A stretch of 64,000 nt of DNA from Paulownia fortunei (GCA_019321725.1 CM033108.1:6466060-6530059), one strand, 5' to 3'; shown: positions 46,586 to 59,651, counted from the first letter of the stretch. Program-made: numbers and translations. Notes: generated by a model from the letters alone, not told the origin.

Positions 46586-48992
46586 AGATATTGTATTACA
46601 AATTGTAATTTATTTTTTATTTCACATCATTAATAAATACTAAATATATAAAATATTTTTTAAAATAAACACTTAATTATGATCACATAAATTTAATTAT
46701 CTATAAAGTACAATATATAATAAAATACAAATTAAAATAAAAAATTAAAATGCCTTATATCACATACGTGTAAGTAAACTGCTTAGCAATTGTGATTTCT
46801 GTGACATCATAATCCTTGTGTTGCATAAGCCCAACAAATGCGAAGATATTGATGTTATCAGGCCGACAAGTATTACCGAGTACAATTCTAGGAGTCGGAT
46901 GGAGAATTTTTAAATTATAATTTTTAGCTAATCTAATCAGAATTAACTCATAATTCTTTTTTTAATGGGAAATTCTTATCCTTTTAATTTGCTGTTTTCT
47001 TGTTTAATTTTCTGGCTCTAAATACATGATTAAGTTTTTCCTGTTTTATGACATTAAGCTTTATAAGGACATGTTGAAAATATCTGAATCCTGGGTCATA
47101 TTATGTCCACTTGTGATTTTGGGTGAACCCACCAGTTGTTAAGATGAGATATGCTCCAAATGAAAATTAATGTTTTTCATGGGCGCCCCTAAATATTTTT
47201 TTTTTCCTCTCTTTTTAGACATGTTTTACTAAGCTATTGTTTGATCAAGCATAAAAGAGTAAAGCAATTCTAAGATTTTTTTTAATATAATCAAATTAAA
47301 GAAACTTTAAAAATCTGCTACATTTGGTATTATTTTCTTTTTATTTTCATTCTCAATTTATTCTTTCGCAGCAAAACTAAAGATAAATCACATTTTTCAA
47401 TACATTTTTCTCGTAACACACGCATTTTTCAATATGTTGTCCCAAAATAAAAAATATTGATATAATTTTTTGAATTTTTTTTTTTTCTAAAATCATTTTC
47501 AAAACTCTAAATCAACATACATTTTATACCACGAATTAAAAAAAAAAAAAGTTAAGTCAACATTTACTATACTCTTTTAGAACCAAATTGATTTTAGACA
47601 TGGTTTTCTCCAATTTTGTTCACGTTGTTGAAATCAAATTGTGGAAACAGCTTGCCAGGGCCAAGGGTTTACTGTTTGAATGATACAAATTTGTCGGTTA
47701 GGTTTCTCTAGTGGCTGAGATTTACCCCGACAATCACTCTGCCCTTTCAACAACTACATAATTTAATGTTTTAATATCCTTCACTGCCCCCACAAAATAT
47801 GCTAACGGTGGAGGCAATTCCATGTGTAATATATAACAATAAAATTTTCTATTTGTGTTTTCTATAATAGAATATATATATATATGTATATATATACTTA
47901 TTATTATTTTAATGTATTATATGTATTTGTTAAATAAAATAATATGGTTTAGGAAAATTTTGGAGAGTAGAGAAAAAAAAAACACTAAAGAGGAGAGACG
48001 AGAAATAATATAATTGGAAAAAGAAAATCGAGAGATTGAAAGCAAAAGCATTGGACAGGAGAGGTATATACTAAGATAGTTATTCTGAATTTCTCCCATT
48101 TAAGAAAATAGTGGATATATTGTCATGGAAAAACGGACATATATTATTTATTATTTTCTAATTTTGGGTAAATATTATTTATGCATTAATAAAATTTGTC
48201 TCAAGCCCTGCACAAAATATATGTTCAAAAATATCAAAAATAACACCAAACATAACCCCTTGATTTCCACTCAATCTTTGAATGTGTAAATAATGTGATC
48301 GAATAATTATTCACAAAATGCATGCAACGCAGTCACACTCCTTCCTATTATTCTGAGGACATTTTCATCATATGTGACCACATATTTGTTTGAATGTATT
48401 TTCTTGCTTTTCCATCATTGCATTATTAAAGACAACCAAAAAAACCTATGCCCTATTACTATATATTTTTGTGTCTATTGTCTTTTGTACTCCATACATC
48501 TTTTAATATGGATCCAATTTAATTCGAGATAAAGTTTTATTAGAGTTGAAAAATAAAAGGATTTGATTTAGTCCGTGACAAAGTTTTAATTAGAGTTTAA
48601 AAAAAAAAAAAATTGCATACATTTACACAATTATTCTTAAAATTAAATTATACTTGAGAATTAGTAGTGACATGTCATTATTTTAAACGAGAGTACATTT
48701 TTTAAAAAAAAATTAACTATAAAAAATTGAGTTGTATTATGTGACGTCACAAAAAAAAAAAAGAGCATAAAATTTGAAAAAAAGAAAAAAAGGTATACTT
48801 CATTATAATTTTAATACTTTGATTTGTCTCAATCACATTGGACAGGTACCAGATGGGATTGGATTTGTGTTAGGAACACTTCAGCTAGTGCTCTATTCAA
48901 TTTGCACTAATTATATACCATCAAAGCGTTTACCAGCAGATTTTGAGGAAAAATGGCAGACAGAGCCATTGCTTCCAGCTTCTGAAGTATAA

Positions 48993-49413
48993 TGTTTAAA
49001 AACAAAATTAAACAATAATCAATTTGTATATGAGTCGATTATTTCATATTTTTATGTATTTCTTTTTGTACTAAGGATAACATGTCGGATACCGGATTGA
49101 TAAGCATTTGCACTACGAAATGCAAGTGTTTTTGCTTTTTTTTTTTCTTTTTTTTTTTGGGATTTTAGTGAAAAAATTATTGAGGAAACAAATGATACAA
49201 CCTTTTGCTTTAATTTTTAATGCACTGTCGTTTCTTGTCTTTGTCCTCACTAATATATAAGGTCAAAGTTAGCATTAATGTTGTCACCATATAATTTGAA
49301 ACTACTGAAGTCCAATGGCCTTAGTTGAAGACTAAGATGATATTGTTTATAGAATCTTTGTTTGGCTAAATTCTTTATATAAATTTATTCAAATTGGAAA
49401 AGAGAAAAAGAAA
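48993..49413 (+). other. SWEET copy 2 3' flank
   Basis: Shared with the region after copy 3 (61332-61658 and 62090-62154). It includes 'aacaataatcaatttgtata', 'ttgtcaccatataatttgaa' and the 'aatctttgtttggctaaatt' part. No gene. Confidence 0.6.
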
Positions 49414-49790
49414 CACTATAAGAAAAAAAATTATATTAATGATACAATGTTAAGTGACAATATCAAAGTTGTCACTGAAAATATATATTGGATAACAATA
49501 ATTTATGTTTTGTCATAATATAATTTTTAAAAACTTAATAGTAAGAAGAATTGGGTTAAAATTGTTATTATTAACAATTAGTGACACGTGTACAGTGACA
49601 ACACAAATATAGTGATAAATATATTTATTGTTGTTATACATATGTCACTAATTGTCTATAGTGATAATTTAATGAATATTTATTTTTGTGACTGATAATC
49701 AATAATGATAATTTTTAAAAAATTCTTGTCACTGTTAAAAGCATGCAAATTATTATTGTCAGAGTGACATTGTTACGTTTTATATGTAAG
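49414..49790. mobile_element. CACTA-type element end
   Basis: Begins CACTATAAGAAAAAAAATTA, close to the CACTACAAGAAAA terminus of plant CACTA (En/Spm) transposons. It is followed by many short subterminal words such as gtgacaa, ttgtcact and tagtgataa in both orientations. The second end was not found, so it is probably truncated. A homologous end lies at 62155 after copy 3, at the same place in the duplicated unit. Confidence 0.6.
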
Positions 49791-50844
49791 CATATATGTA
49801 CTATACACATTTTTTCATTTATATATATATATATATATATCTAAATAAATACGATATAAATATATATTTAAATGGGGTTGAGGTCGGGATCACGATCAAA
49901 ATACTAAAATTCAATACCTGCCTAAAACTTGTTATTATCTCAAAATTCATTTGAGACAGAACAAGTTCACTATGGATTAATCCTAGTCCCAATCAATTTT
50001 TTACCCTAGCATATATTTGCCACATGAGAGCTCAAAAATATGGTGGAGATCATCTGACATGTCATGCATATTCTAAACATGTAGATGCCCGAAAATAATG
50101 CGAATGATTTCTCTCCCCACTGCAGACCATCTGTTAACTCTAGTGAATGATATCTCTTCCCAGTGAAGACTATCGGTTAACAATTGTTTGTAATTAATGA
50201 TTTTATATATTTTAATGTTTTGCCCATTAGAAAGGCTTCTTTCTACTCTACTTTCTTGGGGTAAAAAACAGATACTCTCCTCATCTACAAGGACAATTGC
50301 ACTTTGCCCTCCAATCTTTATAAATGTGCTGAACGAGCACTCAATCTTTATTTATTATGCCAAAATACTCCTTGATCCCATTTTAGTAGGAATATTTCAT
50401 GGGAGATGCAAGCATACTTTGGGCGAATATTTCATGGGAGATGCAAGCATATGCTTTGGGTGTATTACACTTTGTCCGCTGACCTTTAAACATTGTGCAT
50501 ATAATCGTCTCAAATATTTTAAAATATTGCATTTTACCATCAAATCATTATTTGTAAGAATAAAGTAGATTATTTCAACAAAAATAATTATTTTACCCTA
50601 CGCATTTACCAATATATGGATATTTCAGTTTATTTGAGTTATCTTATTATTGCGAACTAATTTTGTAATTATGCTTCCCTAGATTTATGTGTGTGAAAAA
50701 TAAAAAAACTATTTTTATAGTTATCGCAAATTATTGTTATATTATATGTAACTTTATGCATTTTTATTTATAAAAGGATATTGGGTATTTAAAATTCAAA
50801 TCTAGAAATATAAGAGAGATGATGTTAATTTTATAAATATTTGT
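49791..50844. other. Intergenic DNA with one tandem duplication
   Basis: A segment of about 42 bp containing gaatatttcatgggagatgc is repeated in tandem at 50390-50460. A (TA)n run is near 49820-49840. The + strand frame at 50197-50568 spans this duplication but has no recognised domain and no gene context. Confidence 0.5.
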
Positions 50845-51870
50845 TCTGTATTTCTTGATATATAGACTTAGATATGTCATTTTTTTTAATAAGTGGAAAC
50901 TCTATGACCTCTTAATTGTATAATCTTTTTCCAAACATGCAAACATATGGTCATCTTTTTGCTAGTAATAAATTACAAATGTCATTAAGTGGTGGGGGCA
51001 GGAAACAATTTCCGTTTCTGTGATAAACAAAAAAATTACAGAGTTTCTCTTATTTAATAATCCAGATATTTTTCTTTACTTATTTGACAGAAATAGTTGA
51101 AATATTTTATACCCTTCTACCTGTTGAACAAGCTATTAAAAATGTCACGTGAAATGTGTTTTGACTTTGAGACAAATAAGGATAAATAATTAAAAAATAA
51201 GGGAAATTTTATACTTTTGTCCAAGTAAATTACCAATTATGCCCATGGTTATTTGACTTCTCTTCAAAATTATTTGACAATAATTTGAGATATAAAGAAT
51301 GTTTATTTATTTGCTCAAACATAAATTATATCCTTAATGCGGGTGAGGGTTATTGTTAGTTCCTCTGGTCTAGGACTAGTAGCTCGAATCCTCGTGCCCT
51401 TAATTCTATTCTTTCTTATCTATGATTTTTGCAAGATTTTTTTCTCGAATCATTTATTCATTAACTCTATCTATAATAGTCAAAGTTTAGCTGGCAAAGT
51501 GAATTAATTAAATTTTTTAATAAATAAAAATTATAGTATTATGGGCCACTTGAATGATTTTTATCTTAAAAAAGTCAAAACCGTTAAAATAAGAGGGGAG
51601 CACATTTTCATTTTTTTCTAAAAATGGGGCTACGCTTTACATCATAAAGGGAATAATCTCTCTTTTAGTCATAGCTATAGTAAAGCTAGAAGTAGGCGGA
51701 ATTGAAGCTGGGGGCTCGTGATTTATTTGTTAATAATATAAATTTCGGCTAACAACTCAATATTTTAGGCTAATAGGGAATTGCATAAGAATTTTTTTGG
51801 GATTCTAAGATGAACAGTGGTGGAAAATTTATATATTAGCCTGTTTTTTATTAAATGATGAAGTTATTGT
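50845..51870 (+). repeat. SWEET upstream flank, copy C (no gene attached)
   Basis: Collinear with flanks A, B and D: 'aataagtggaaactctatga', 'atggtcatctttttgctagt', 'taagtggtgggggcaggaaa', 'taataatccagatattttt', CACGTG at 51146-51151, 'attaccaattatgcccatgg' and 'ggctaatagggaattgcata'. It diverges near 51870 at the same place as copy A, and no SWEET exon follows. Confidence 0.78.
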
Positions 51871-51889
51871 TGGATTAAAAAAATCCTAA

Positions 51890-52010
51890 TTATTACTATA
51901 TGTATATATATATTTTTTTTATTTTTGTATATTTATATATATTTAAATTATTACATTAATAAAAAGTATATATATATATATATATTTACATCATCCACTC
52001 ATTAAATTAA
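51890..52010. repeat. (TA)n-rich stretch
   Basis: Several (TA)n runs separate flank C from the inverted segment. Confidence 0.7.
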
Positions 52011-52109
52011 TTTAGAATTAATATATATTAATATAAAATAATGATATGATATTCCTGGCCACACAAATCTTATAAGACAGGACATTAAACTAGAAAATAT
52101 CTACTTCGA

Positions 52110-52345
52110 AATTCTCCGGGCATTAAAAAGAATTATTTGGAAAACACTTGCATAAATTCCTTAAAAGTAAAATTACAAGTTCTCCTCCTCCTACTACTAC
52201 TTTTTTCTTTCATCCAAGTCCTCCAAGTTCTGCAAGATGGTTTTCTAAGTTCTTCCAAATTATGTTCTGTCCAATTTTCCATTCATCCAAGTTCAACGGA
52301 TCTTCCACTTTTGTTTGAGAAGAAGAACCAATCAAGGAACTTAGA
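52110..52345 (+). repeat. Segment inverted relative to 20.1-20.34 kb
   Basis: The partner of 20098-20335. In both places one strand reads through words such as AACTTGGATGAATGGAAAAT and GAACTTGGAGGACTTGGATG, giving short frames ending in ELGGLG/KLGGLG. The frames are too short and differently phased to call a gene. Confidence 0.65.
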
Positions 52346-54109
52346 GCCCCCTTATTTACATTTCTAAATGGTATCTTTGATCTTTTGATAATCAAAGCCT
52401 TAAAATATATTTATTTTACTCAATTTTCAACAATAACACTACTGATTTTATTTCTAAGCTTTTTCAGTCAAAGTTAGAAATTAAAAATAGTCATTTCTAG
52501 ATTTATAGATAGCATTTTGAGATCTGCAATTTCTATTTTGTCAAAATAGAATCATTTGTTTGATATAATTTCTATCAATTTAAAAACAATTAAGATTCAC
52601 CAGCAAATTAAACAATAATTTTTCTATTCATCCACATTTATTGCGGCCCACATCAAATTAAATAAATAGTTATTTCTCTAACATAATCTGATTGATAGGA
52701 CATAAAAATTATTAATATGATCAATAAATTATCACTTTTTGATTAAATATTATTATCAAATAAAAATTATTGTTTTGGGAATATCAAAACCAAGCACGTT
52801 TATAAAAATCCATCTTTTTATCACATGGAAACACATAAATCAAATACATTTTTATTTGCAATTCTATACAATCAGCATTTCTATACAACCAATTCAAATA
52901 TATTTTTATTTTTATGCGAAAATCTATTAAAATCTTTTTTAACCTATAAATGCTGAAAATAGCAAAATAATTCTTCAAATGTAAACAAACAAGCTCTTAG
53001 GTTGCATTTGGCTGTGATTTTGCAAATGGTTCTTGGGAATGGCATTTGTTGTGTTTTGAGAAGCAATAATCAGGAATGAGTTTTTAGTGGTGAATATGTG
53101 GGACCGATTTTGATTTTGGAAAATGCATTTGGGGGAAAATCTTCGAAAATGTGAATTTTTTTTAATAAGTGCACTAATATTACGATCAAATTTTAATCAG
53201 ACGGCTCTAACAATTTCATTTTTTTTTAATGATTTCATTTTATTCATTTTTTATTCCCTTTCCTAGTTTATACTTTCCTTGCCCACCTGCGTTCTTGCCC
53301 AATAGGATTTAGAAAAAAAAATATGGTTTGGAGAAAAATTATTAAATATTTAATTTCATTTTCTGAAAATACTCAAAAATGAAATCAAACTAAAATCAAA
53401 CTTTGCCCAAGGAACTTCGAACTTTGAAAACTCAAGCGTGGCTCTCAAAAGATTGAAGAATTCTCCACTATTGAAAATATGTGGAACTTGAGAGATTTGC
53501 AGCTCGTTTGGTGTTAATCCTAGAGCAATTTTCAAAATTTTATTATTTGGGAGTTGGATTTATGTTTGTTTTGGCCTTGTCAATGAAAACAAACCAATTT
53601 TTCTTTTAAAATGCTCCACACAATAATTGGCCCATCCCATCTTATTATCCATTTTCAAACCTATTTTACATCAATTATGAAGAGTGTCAAATCCTTCTCA
53701 ATCTTGTCTATATTGCATCTCCTCAACGGACATCCCCCTCTTCTCTCCAATTTTCTGAAGTACAAACGTGCCTAAATTCTAATCTCATCTGCAGACTAAA
53801 AAAAATAACAATGGGGCCTACCCACACTTAAGTATGATCACACCCGTTAAAGTAGAACCAGCCCATGTCAGGTTTTGTCAATTCATTAATAACATTTTAA
53901 TTAAAAAAAAATCACGTGGGCCTTATCATTATAAAATATTTGTGAATTTTATGTATATCCAAACAAAATCAAGAGATTGAAAATTGAAAACAAAACATAA
54001 TTTACATAAATGGCATATTTTTTTTCATGGAGCATAAACCAAACATATTTTGTGTTTATATAGTCTTATACAATAAAATGCATCATGTTATGCCCCAAAT
54101 ATACATACG
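52346..54109. other. No gene seen
   Basis: AT-rich DNA. Apart from the short match at 53430-53500 to the 20.40 and 20.68 kb region, no feature is recognised. Confidence 0.4.
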
Positions 54110-55638
54110 TTTATGAGAGATAGACAAAAAAAAGAGAGAGAGAAAAAAAAAAAAATAAATAAATTGTGTCCATAAACGTATGTGAGAGATAGCGACACAA
54201 AAAGGAATGAAAAAGCCAACTGGCCAAGCACCATTAGACCCATCTAATAATATAGATTTTGGCGTCTTATATAGATAATTATATTTCTTTGACAGATAGC
54301 CTTAGATATTATGTCTTCTTTCAATAAGAGTTCATTCTCTGATGGAATTTCAGGCGTTCCTTCCATTCCATTCAATCATCATCAAGCTGGAATTCCAGGC
54401 GTTCATGACATTCCCTTCTAACATCAAGCTGAAATGAGCACACTTTTTCCCCTTTTCTTTTTTTCAGTGGAAGTTCCATTTTTTGGTAGTTTCAACTGTG
54501 AATTTCATGGGAAAAATTGAATTACATTTTATTTTTATTTTTTGGACAAAACAAAAATATATGGCATATATGTGCGGAATCATTGGAGATTTTTATTTAT
54601 TTATTTTTTTTATTTTTTGGAGTTGAAGTAATTCTAGTGACTAGAGATTACAATCGAATGGGTTTAATTAAATTGTAGTCTCGCTCCTTCAAAAAATTTT
54701 AGGATCTGCATCGGACCGAAATCGGTGGGTGAGATCTAATAGATATGATTTATTATTTAAAAATATTAAAAAATATATTTATTAAAAATAATACACTAAT
54801 TTTTTAAAATAAATATATATATATATCACATAAATATATATATAAAAAATATTTTTAAACAAAATAAAGAAAATTAAATGGGTTTCGAAAAAAAAAAATA
54901 CGAAACTCGTCACCAAATTTGTTTGTAATACTAAAAATTTATCCCAAGACTAATGAGTTCGTATTTAAATTGCCCTATTACCATCTTACTAGTTATGATA
55001 GTCTTAATATAAAGTTATATTTTCCTATTTGAGATTACCTTATTAATGAGTTTTTCTTTCTTTAGGTTATTAAAAGATAATAAATCTCAAAAGTTAATAT
55101 TTGGGCCATCCATTTTATAACAAAAAATTTATTTTTCAAATAATAATTTTAGTCACACTAGTCTCATGATTATTAATTGTTTGATAACCATCTACCATTG
55201 TTAGATGAAATTAATTTGTTAAATAAAAATTATTACTTTGTATAGTAAATTAAGTAACTATGTCATATTATAGTTGGTCCAAATTAAATCAATTACTTTA
55301 TATTTTTTGTGCAAATACAATTTTAAAATCTTAAAAATTTTAACTTCTACATTTTATCAAATATAGTGTGGGGTAAAATTGAAATAAGTGGTGGGGGCAG
55401 GAAAGGATTTCCGTATCTTCCTAAACCAAAAAAAATCACACAGTTTTTCCTATTTGGTAATCCAGATGTTTTTTTATCATTTCACAGAAATAGTTGAAAT
55501 ATTTTATACCGTTCTATCGGTGGAAGGGCTATAAAATGTCACGTGAAATGTGCTTTGACTTTTACATAAAAGATGATAAAAAATTAAAAGAAGAAAAAGG
55601 CTTATCCATCAGTTAATCACAAGAATTTTATATTTTTA

Positions 55639-56707
55639 GGGTTAATTCAATTTTACACTTTTTAAATATTATTTTATTTTTAATTTATTATTTTATTTAT
55701 TTATATTCTCATTTTATCTTATTTTATCATATTATACTCTTATTGTCTCACTTTACCTCCTTTATTTTTAAAAAAATAATCAAATTATTTTTACATATTA
55801 TATTTAGTAAAATTATTTTTTTAAAAAATAAATATTAATATATTTGTATTTATGTTTTAATAAAATTTTAATTTAATTAATTAATACTTAACATTAATTT
55901 TATTTAAAATTATATTATACTTAAATTTTGTAATAGTTCTTTTTTAATTTAACATAGTTTCTGTTAATTTATATTACTATATAGTATGATATTTCTTATC
56001 AGTTAATACAATCTACTTATGAACTTTCTACTCATTATAAATATAAAAATATATAATACATTTCTAAATAATATTTTATTAGATACAAAAATAATACTAA
56101 TAATTTTTTTATTGTTAATAAAATTATTATAAGTTCATATAAGAAAAAATAGTCATTACAATTAAGTAATAGTACTAAAAATAATTACTCAAACGACTAT
56201 TTCTTTTTTTTTTTTTTTGTAAATTTAACATAGTATCTACTAAATTACTGCAATTTGACTATTTGTAGTTTATTTAGTAGTAGTAAATTGAACCAAAAAG
56301 GACTTTTTTTTATTTAACAATATTTCTATGAATCTTGATAATTCAAGAAATTTATTACTAATATTTTACATATTTTTAAATACGTAAAACTTTATAGAAT
56401 TGAAATCTAACTAAAATATAGTCAGTCAATTTAATTACAATAAAATTTTAAAATTGAATTCAATGTTATGTGTTAATTAATTAGATTTTTTTCATAAAAA
56501 CATAAATACAAATCAATCTATTTTAAAATATTTAAAATAATTTAATTATAAATAATAAATAAGGACAATTTGACTATTTTTTAAGAGTACACCACGAGTA
56601 AAGTAAGATAGAATGAGAGTAAAATGGGTTAAAGTGAGACAATTGAAAGTATAAAAGAGTAAATTGATATTCAATAAGAGTAAAAAGTAATAAAGAAGAA
56701 TTAACCC
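55639..56707. mobile_element. Long-TIR element inserted in flank D
   Basis: Ends in inverted repeats starting GGGTTAATTC. Interrupted similarity continues inward for about 170 bp, including the shared 'actctt..ttgtctcactttA' block and the 'aaaaaataatcaaatt' block (55730-55800 against the complement of 56560-56660). The flanking octamers tattttta (55631-55638) and tatttttt (56708-56715) match at 7 of 8 positions. Flanks A, B and C lack the element at the equivalent site (for example 22470-22500). No ORF is present. Long TIRs with an 8-9 bp duplication suggest a Mutator-like non-autonomous element. Confidence 0.72.
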
Positions 56708-57884
56708 TATTTTTTATTAGAAAATTACCAATTATGCCCATGAATATTTGACTTCTTTCTAGAATTATTTGATAATAGTTAGTGACATAAAAATGCTTAT
56801 ATATTTGCTCAAAAAGAAATTATTTCGTCAGTGCGCGGTTTATTTGTTATTAAAATAAAATTTGGCTAACAATCAAATATTTTAGGCTAATAGGGGATCG
56901 CGTAAGAAACTCTCTGCAAAATGAATAAGGGATTCTAATACGGAATGGTGGAAACTTATATAGGAGCCTGCTTTTTTTATTTTAAATGATTGCATTAATT
57001 TTATTTCGTGATCAGGGACGCATGTGTGTTACCGATATTTAGTTACTTATATTGTTTTTTTTTTTTTTATAATTGTAGGTGTATAGTTGTAAACAATTTT
57101 CATGATTAATAATTCATGAAATTTGCAAAATTTAGTTTTTGTCTAGTTAATTATGTTAAAGAATTTCATATTTATGTGCTTAATTTTTCTATTTTTCACA
57201 TTAGAATTTGCACTAATTGCTTTTTGTTGAAAAATAGTTATAATATTATTTCACTGTTCTTTGAATTAGCCATATTGCTTATTATTGATCTTTTCCTTTG
57301 AAAAATGGACATTGTATATTGACGCTTCTCAAATTGTTCATGATTAAATTTCTATGCAGTATAATGAATTTATTACGTAATACTTTACACTTTGTACCCT
57401 TTCCGTCAAATATAGGTCCTGGTTATTGCTTGTATTTCGTTTTTGAGTTTTTACTAAAATTATAAATTTTTATTTTTTAAAATATTTTTTTTCTCTATAA
57501 TCATCATACTCTCAATTGAAATAATGATGTGATTCCAATTTAAATAACAAAAGTGTAAAAATATTCAAATTTTTTAATTTTTTAAATTTTCATCAGAAAT
57601 TTCGAATCAAATTATATTATTTAAATTATTTTGGAAGGGATGAAATATAAATATTCATTGAACAGTTAATTCCACTATTGATTTGGACACATAAGTCCTC
57701 GTACATCATTTATTTGTTTTTATTTGATTGCCAAACCATTAGGGATTAGATAGTCATTTTCCACGACAGCAAATGAGGTCATTTTTCCTTGTCCCGTTTT
57801 TTTTTTAATAATATATTTTTCCATGTGAAAACGGACCTTTCCATCACATCATTTTTGTACATGCATTTCTTGATAATTCGTCTC

Positions 57885-57890
57885 TATAAA
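57885..57890 (+). promoter_or_regulatory. TATA box of SWEET copy 3
   Basis: TATAAA in the same context (ctctataaaacctg) as gene 1. An ATG at 57918-57920, in frame with the SWEET start 72 bases later, lies between it and the gene; gene 1 has ATC at that place. Confidence 0.6.
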
Positions 57891-59204
57891 ACCTGTAGCT
57901 ACAATTCTCAACTACCAATGTCGACTGTTTTTCTTCACCTTCCCAATTTTTTGGCTTCTCTCTTCTGGCAGACGAAAATCTTTTTGGCCATGGAGGGATT
58001 AGTTTTCTTGGTTGGTGTCATAGATATCATCACTTCATGTATTTCTGCTAAACTTCTCCATAATCATATGTTCATTAACACACAGACACACACACAACTG
58101 TGTGTATTCTGCATTTATTAAAAGATATATATATATATATATATATGATACTGTTCATTCTGAATATGCTAAACATGTTTTCAGGGAACATAATCTCAGT
58201 TCTGATGTTTCTTTCTCCAGTGCAAGTAAGAAAATATTTGACACAAATGATTTAATTAAACACTACTTGTTCATAAAAGTTGCTACTGTAATAAGTTCTT
58301 GAAAATCTACATTCTGGCTTTTTTTTTTTTTTTTTTTTATTTTTGCAGGAAGACATTTTTGAGGATTGTGAAAAATGGGTCAACGGAGGAATTCGAGAGC
58401 CTTCCTTACATTTGTACACTGCTGAATTCATCTCTTTGGACATACTATGGAATCACAAAGCCTGGTAGTTATCTTGTAGCTACTGTCAATGGTTTTGGAG
58501 TGGTTGTTGAGATCATATATGTAGCTTTGTTTCTTTTGTTTGCTCCTCCATCGAAAAGGGTAAGTTAGAGTATTTTTTGTTTTATTTTCAAACTCATTTT
58601 TATTTTTAAGGTTGAAAAAAAAAAATTACTAGATTTTTTCTTATAAAAATAAAAATATGTTTAGATTACTAACGTTTCATTTTACTTATTGACTTTATAA
58701 GTTTGTAAATGAAAATATATTTATTATATAATTTTTTATAAAGAAGACAGTAAAATATTAATAAATTTAAAAATGAATCTAGTAAGTTTAACACTCTCAA
58801 AAGATTAAAGATTAAAATCATGCACATTAATCCTTTGTCACTATCAAACTAATTTTGATTTCTGTTTAATGGAACAGGCTAAGACAGCAATAATGTTTGC
58901 AGTTCTAAATGTTGGATTTTTAGCCGCAGCTGTCTCACTCACATATTTGCTGTTGCATGGGGAGATGAGGATTGATGCAGTTGGCTTCATGTCCTCAGGC
59001 CTCAACATTATTCTTTTTTCTCTTGCAGCCATGGTAATATTCTTTTTTCTTTTTAATTATCATAAAGAAGTATAGAAAACGTAGCAGAAACAAAAAAATA
59101 TGAGGGTATATAATTCTTAAAATAGGGTATTATTTTGTTTCTTGTACTGTAAAAAATGTTCTTCAACACAAACATAAAAGACTGGTTAATTATGTTTACC
59201 TAAA

Positions 59205-59242
59205 GATTATTATTATTATTGTTATTATTATTATTATTATTT
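59205..59242. repeat. (TTA)n microsatellite in copy 3 intron 4
   Basis: Run of TTA/TTG trinucleotides, absent in gene 1 intron 4. Confidence 0.8.
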
Positions 59243-59651
59243 AACTATTGCACTATGCTCCACACAATGGATATTGATAAATACGATGACTTACTTCTCT
59301 CAATATAATGTTTTTTTTTAAATAAAAAAAATCTTGTCATTGAGTCTTGTTGAACCTGTCTGGCATTTAAGTCTCAGCCCTTTATTAATGGATTTGTCAA
59401 CCTTAAAAAATTGGAGGAAACTGCTACTTAGTAATTAAACAACAGTATTATAGTTCAGAATGAAAAGTAATATATTATTGGTTGGGGTGTGAGAAATGCA
59501 GAAAACAGTGGTGACAAGAAAACAGTATTATGCCTTTCCTTCTCTCTTTTTTCATTTTCTTGAATGGAGGGGTTTGGACTTTCTATGCTGTGCTCGTGCA
59601 AGACTGGTTTCTTGGAGTAAGTACTTTAATATCTTTATCATCATCTCTACA

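Larger units (their letters stand above)
45913..48992 (+). pseudogene. SWEET copy 2, intron 4 to exon 6 (broken)
   Basis: After the Copia element, intron 4 resumes and runs to 46210. There it meets a deletion: only the last 14 nt of exon 5 remain (46211-46224, ACTGGTTTCTTGGA), and the donor is gaaagt instead of gtaagt. Intron 5 follows with a large fold-back and an AT tract. Exon 6 at 48846-48992 is open (48 codons plus TAA): VPDGIGFVLGTLQL, LPADFEEKWQTEPLLPASEV. It has Asp for the conserved substrate-site Asn of VPNG and a shifted C-terminus. With exons 1-4 absent it cannot encode a transporter. Confidence 0.88.
54110..57989 (+). promoter_or_regulatory. SWEET copy 3 upstream region (flank D)
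   Basis: Collinear with flank B from 'ccaagcaccattagacccat' (54220) to the start codon, including CACGTG at 55540-55545 and the TATA box at 57885-57890. Two differences stand out. At 54330-55385 about 1.05 kb of unrelated sequence replaces the roughly 110 bp present in B, and a TIR element has inserted at 55639-56707. The promoter was evidently copied with the gene. Confidence 0.65.

Noticed and set aside
53430..53500. LRR-like wording (MWNLRDLQ) suggesting a resistance-gene fragment
   Set aside because: Too short, in a single frame only, and the matching segment near 20.68 kb does not preserve the frame.
58023..58184. Possible U12-type (AT-AC) intron in copy 3
   Set aside because: The donor reads ATATCATC rather than ATATCCTT, the acceptor is AG, no TCCTTRAC-like branch site is visible, and gene 1 has an ordinary GT donor at the same place.
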